From an uncultured Planctomycetaceae bacterium (GTDB lineage: Bacteria; Planctomycetota; Planctomycetia; Pirellulales; Pirellulaceae), in NCBI GenBank assembly GCA_903927685.1, contig CAIYOB010001470.1, positions 1 through 25,556 on the forward strand: 25,556 nt of DNA, read 5' to 3'. The notes beneath the pieces are model-generated. The model saw only the letters and a list, made by a program, of their open reading frames with translations, was not told the origin of the DNA and did no database searches. Shown here in pieces: positions 24,992 to 25,556 of the stretch (the first letter of the stretch is position 1; each line of letters starts with the position of its first letter). Position numbers and translations under genes: made by a program.

Positions 24992-25339
24992 ATGGCGAAC
25001 GAGAATGCCCCCCAGGTTGCGGAAGAAGCCCAGAGCGCCGCGCGTCCGGCCCAAGCCCAGTTGCGAGTCGACGACTCGAACATCGTGGCCCTGTACGCCA
25101 ATTTTTGCCGCGTGACCGGCACCCCCGAAGAGCTGATCATCGACTTTGGCCTGAACCCCCAGCCGGTTGGCATCCCGACGGAACCGATCAAGGTCGGCCA
25201 GCGGATCATCGTCAACTTCTTCACCGCCAAGCGGTTGCTGGGCGCGCTGTCGATGTCCGTGCAGCGTCACGAAGCCGTGTTCGGCGTGCTGGAAACCGAC
25301 ATCAACAAGCGGCTCCGCATGCCCCAAGCCACGGCCTGA
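24992..25339 (+). CDS. DUF3467 small protein
   Basis: 115 residues. After a variable Ala/Gln-rich N-terminus (about 1-28) the sequence matches the DUF3467 pattern: NIVALYANFCRVTGTPEELIIDFGLNP, then EPIKVGQRIIVNFFTAKRLLGALSMSVQRHEAVFGVLETD. The family has no established function. It is cytoplasmic by sequence, with no signal peptide or membrane helix. The ATG at 24992 has AGGAGAG about 5-8 bases upstream. It follows the M50/HlyD gene by 71 bases on the same strand and precedes a strong terminator, so it is the last gene of the cluster. Whether it is a regulator, chaperone or substrate of the membrane proteins is unknown; the absence of a leader-like N-terminus argues mildly against a secreted substrate. 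Confidence 0.82.
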   Translation: MANENAPQVAEEAQSAARPAQAQLRVDDSNIVALYANFCRVTGTPEELIIDFGLNPQPVGIPTEPIKVGQRIIVNFFTAKRLLGALSMSVQRHEAVFGVLETDINKRLRMPQATA

Positions 25340-25372
25340 GGCCGCACTCCGCGGACCAAGGTGGCTGTCCCC

Positions 25373-25413
25373 AAGGCTGCGCTTCCCGTCACCGGCGGGA
25401 ACGCAGCCTTTTT
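25373..25413 (+). terminator. Strong intrinsic terminator after the adaptor/M50/DUF3467 cluster
   Basis: AAGGCTGCGCTTCCCG (25373-25388) pairs with CGGGAACGCAGCCTT (25396-25410) with one bulged base and a 7-base loop, followed directly by five T (25409-25413). It lies 34 bases past the DUF3467 stop and marks the end of the transcription unit. Confidence 0.85.
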
Positions 25414-25493
25414 CGTTACGCGGGGGCCGGATGTCTAGGTACCGGATGACCGAGCCTTTGATCCGGCTGGTTGAAGTCCAATTGTTGTACGGG

Positions 25494-25556
25494 TATCCCA
25501 CGGATGGCAAAGCCGTCCCACGGATACGGAAAGCACGGAGTCTGTATCCGTGGGAC
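25494..25556. repeat. Palindromic repeat at the right edge
   Basis: GTCCCACGGATAC (25515-25527) and GTATCCGTGGGAC (25544-25556) are perfect 13-base inverted copies around a 16-base loop. A third, partial copy in the first orientation, TATCCCACGGAT, lies at 25494-25505. The element runs into the window edge, so its full length is not visible. Confidence 0.65.

Overview
The window looks like a chromosomal segment of a Planctomycetota bacterium, most likely in or near the Pirellulales/Thermoguttaceae. This rests on gene content rather than any phylogenetic computation. Markers include a BBP7-type outer-membrane beta-barrel protein, a cadherin-like surface protein ending in a dockerin, a REP-associated (Y1-type) transposase remnant of a kind I associate with planctomycetes, a DUF3467 protein, LamG-containing secreted proteins, ceramidase-like secreted hydrolases and a short SecA paralogue. 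Base composition is GC-rich, with one AT-rich intergenic island near 19.02-19.11 kb. No rRNA, tRNA or CRISPR array was seen.

Layout. 0.29-3.0 kb: a secreted neutral/alkaline ceramidase-like protein (+) converges on an M20 metallopeptidase (-). 3.2-5.5 kb is a decayed zone. It holds a twice-broken transposase relic, a 5'-truncated and frameshifted 3' end of a cadherin-like/dockerin surface protein, and about 0.7 kb of non-coding DNA with a hairpin-forming repeat. 5.56-8.83 kb: one large exported LamG / GH99-like (WbsX-type) / LamG protein. 9.04-14.37 kb (-): a complete, tightly overlapping hoxE-F-U-Y-H-W operon for a group 3d bidirectional NAD(H)-linked [NiFe] hydrogenase and its maturation protease. 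14.74-16.19 kb (-): the BBP7 barrel protein. 16.65-18.62 kb (+): a short SecA-like ATPase lacking the C-terminal third, whose stop codon overlaps that of a convergent small ribbon-helix-helix-like gene (-). 19.51-25.34 kb (+): a four-gene set of a GAF-TM-HlyD adaptor, a second HlyD/RND-type adaptor, a PqqD-like/M50 metalloprotease/HlyD fusion, and a DUF3467 protein, closed by a strong intrinsic terminator. A palindromic repeat runs off the right edge.

How the genes work together. The hox genes encode all five subunits of a soluble diaphorase-hydrogenase: HoxEFU exchanges electrons with NAD(P)H and HoxYH interconverts H2 and protons. HoxW trims the C-terminal extension of HoxH. The NiFe-cofactor genes hypA-F must lie elsewhere. 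The right-hand cluster is the best candidate for an undescribed system. Three proteins carry HlyD-type adaptor domains, one fused to cytoplasm-facing GAF sensors and one to an intramembrane zinc protease with a PqqD-like peptide-binding domain, yet the window shows no ABC, RND or MFS pump. The truncated SecA, which retains the ATPase motor but lacks the SecY-engaging two-helix finger, is a second notable unknown.
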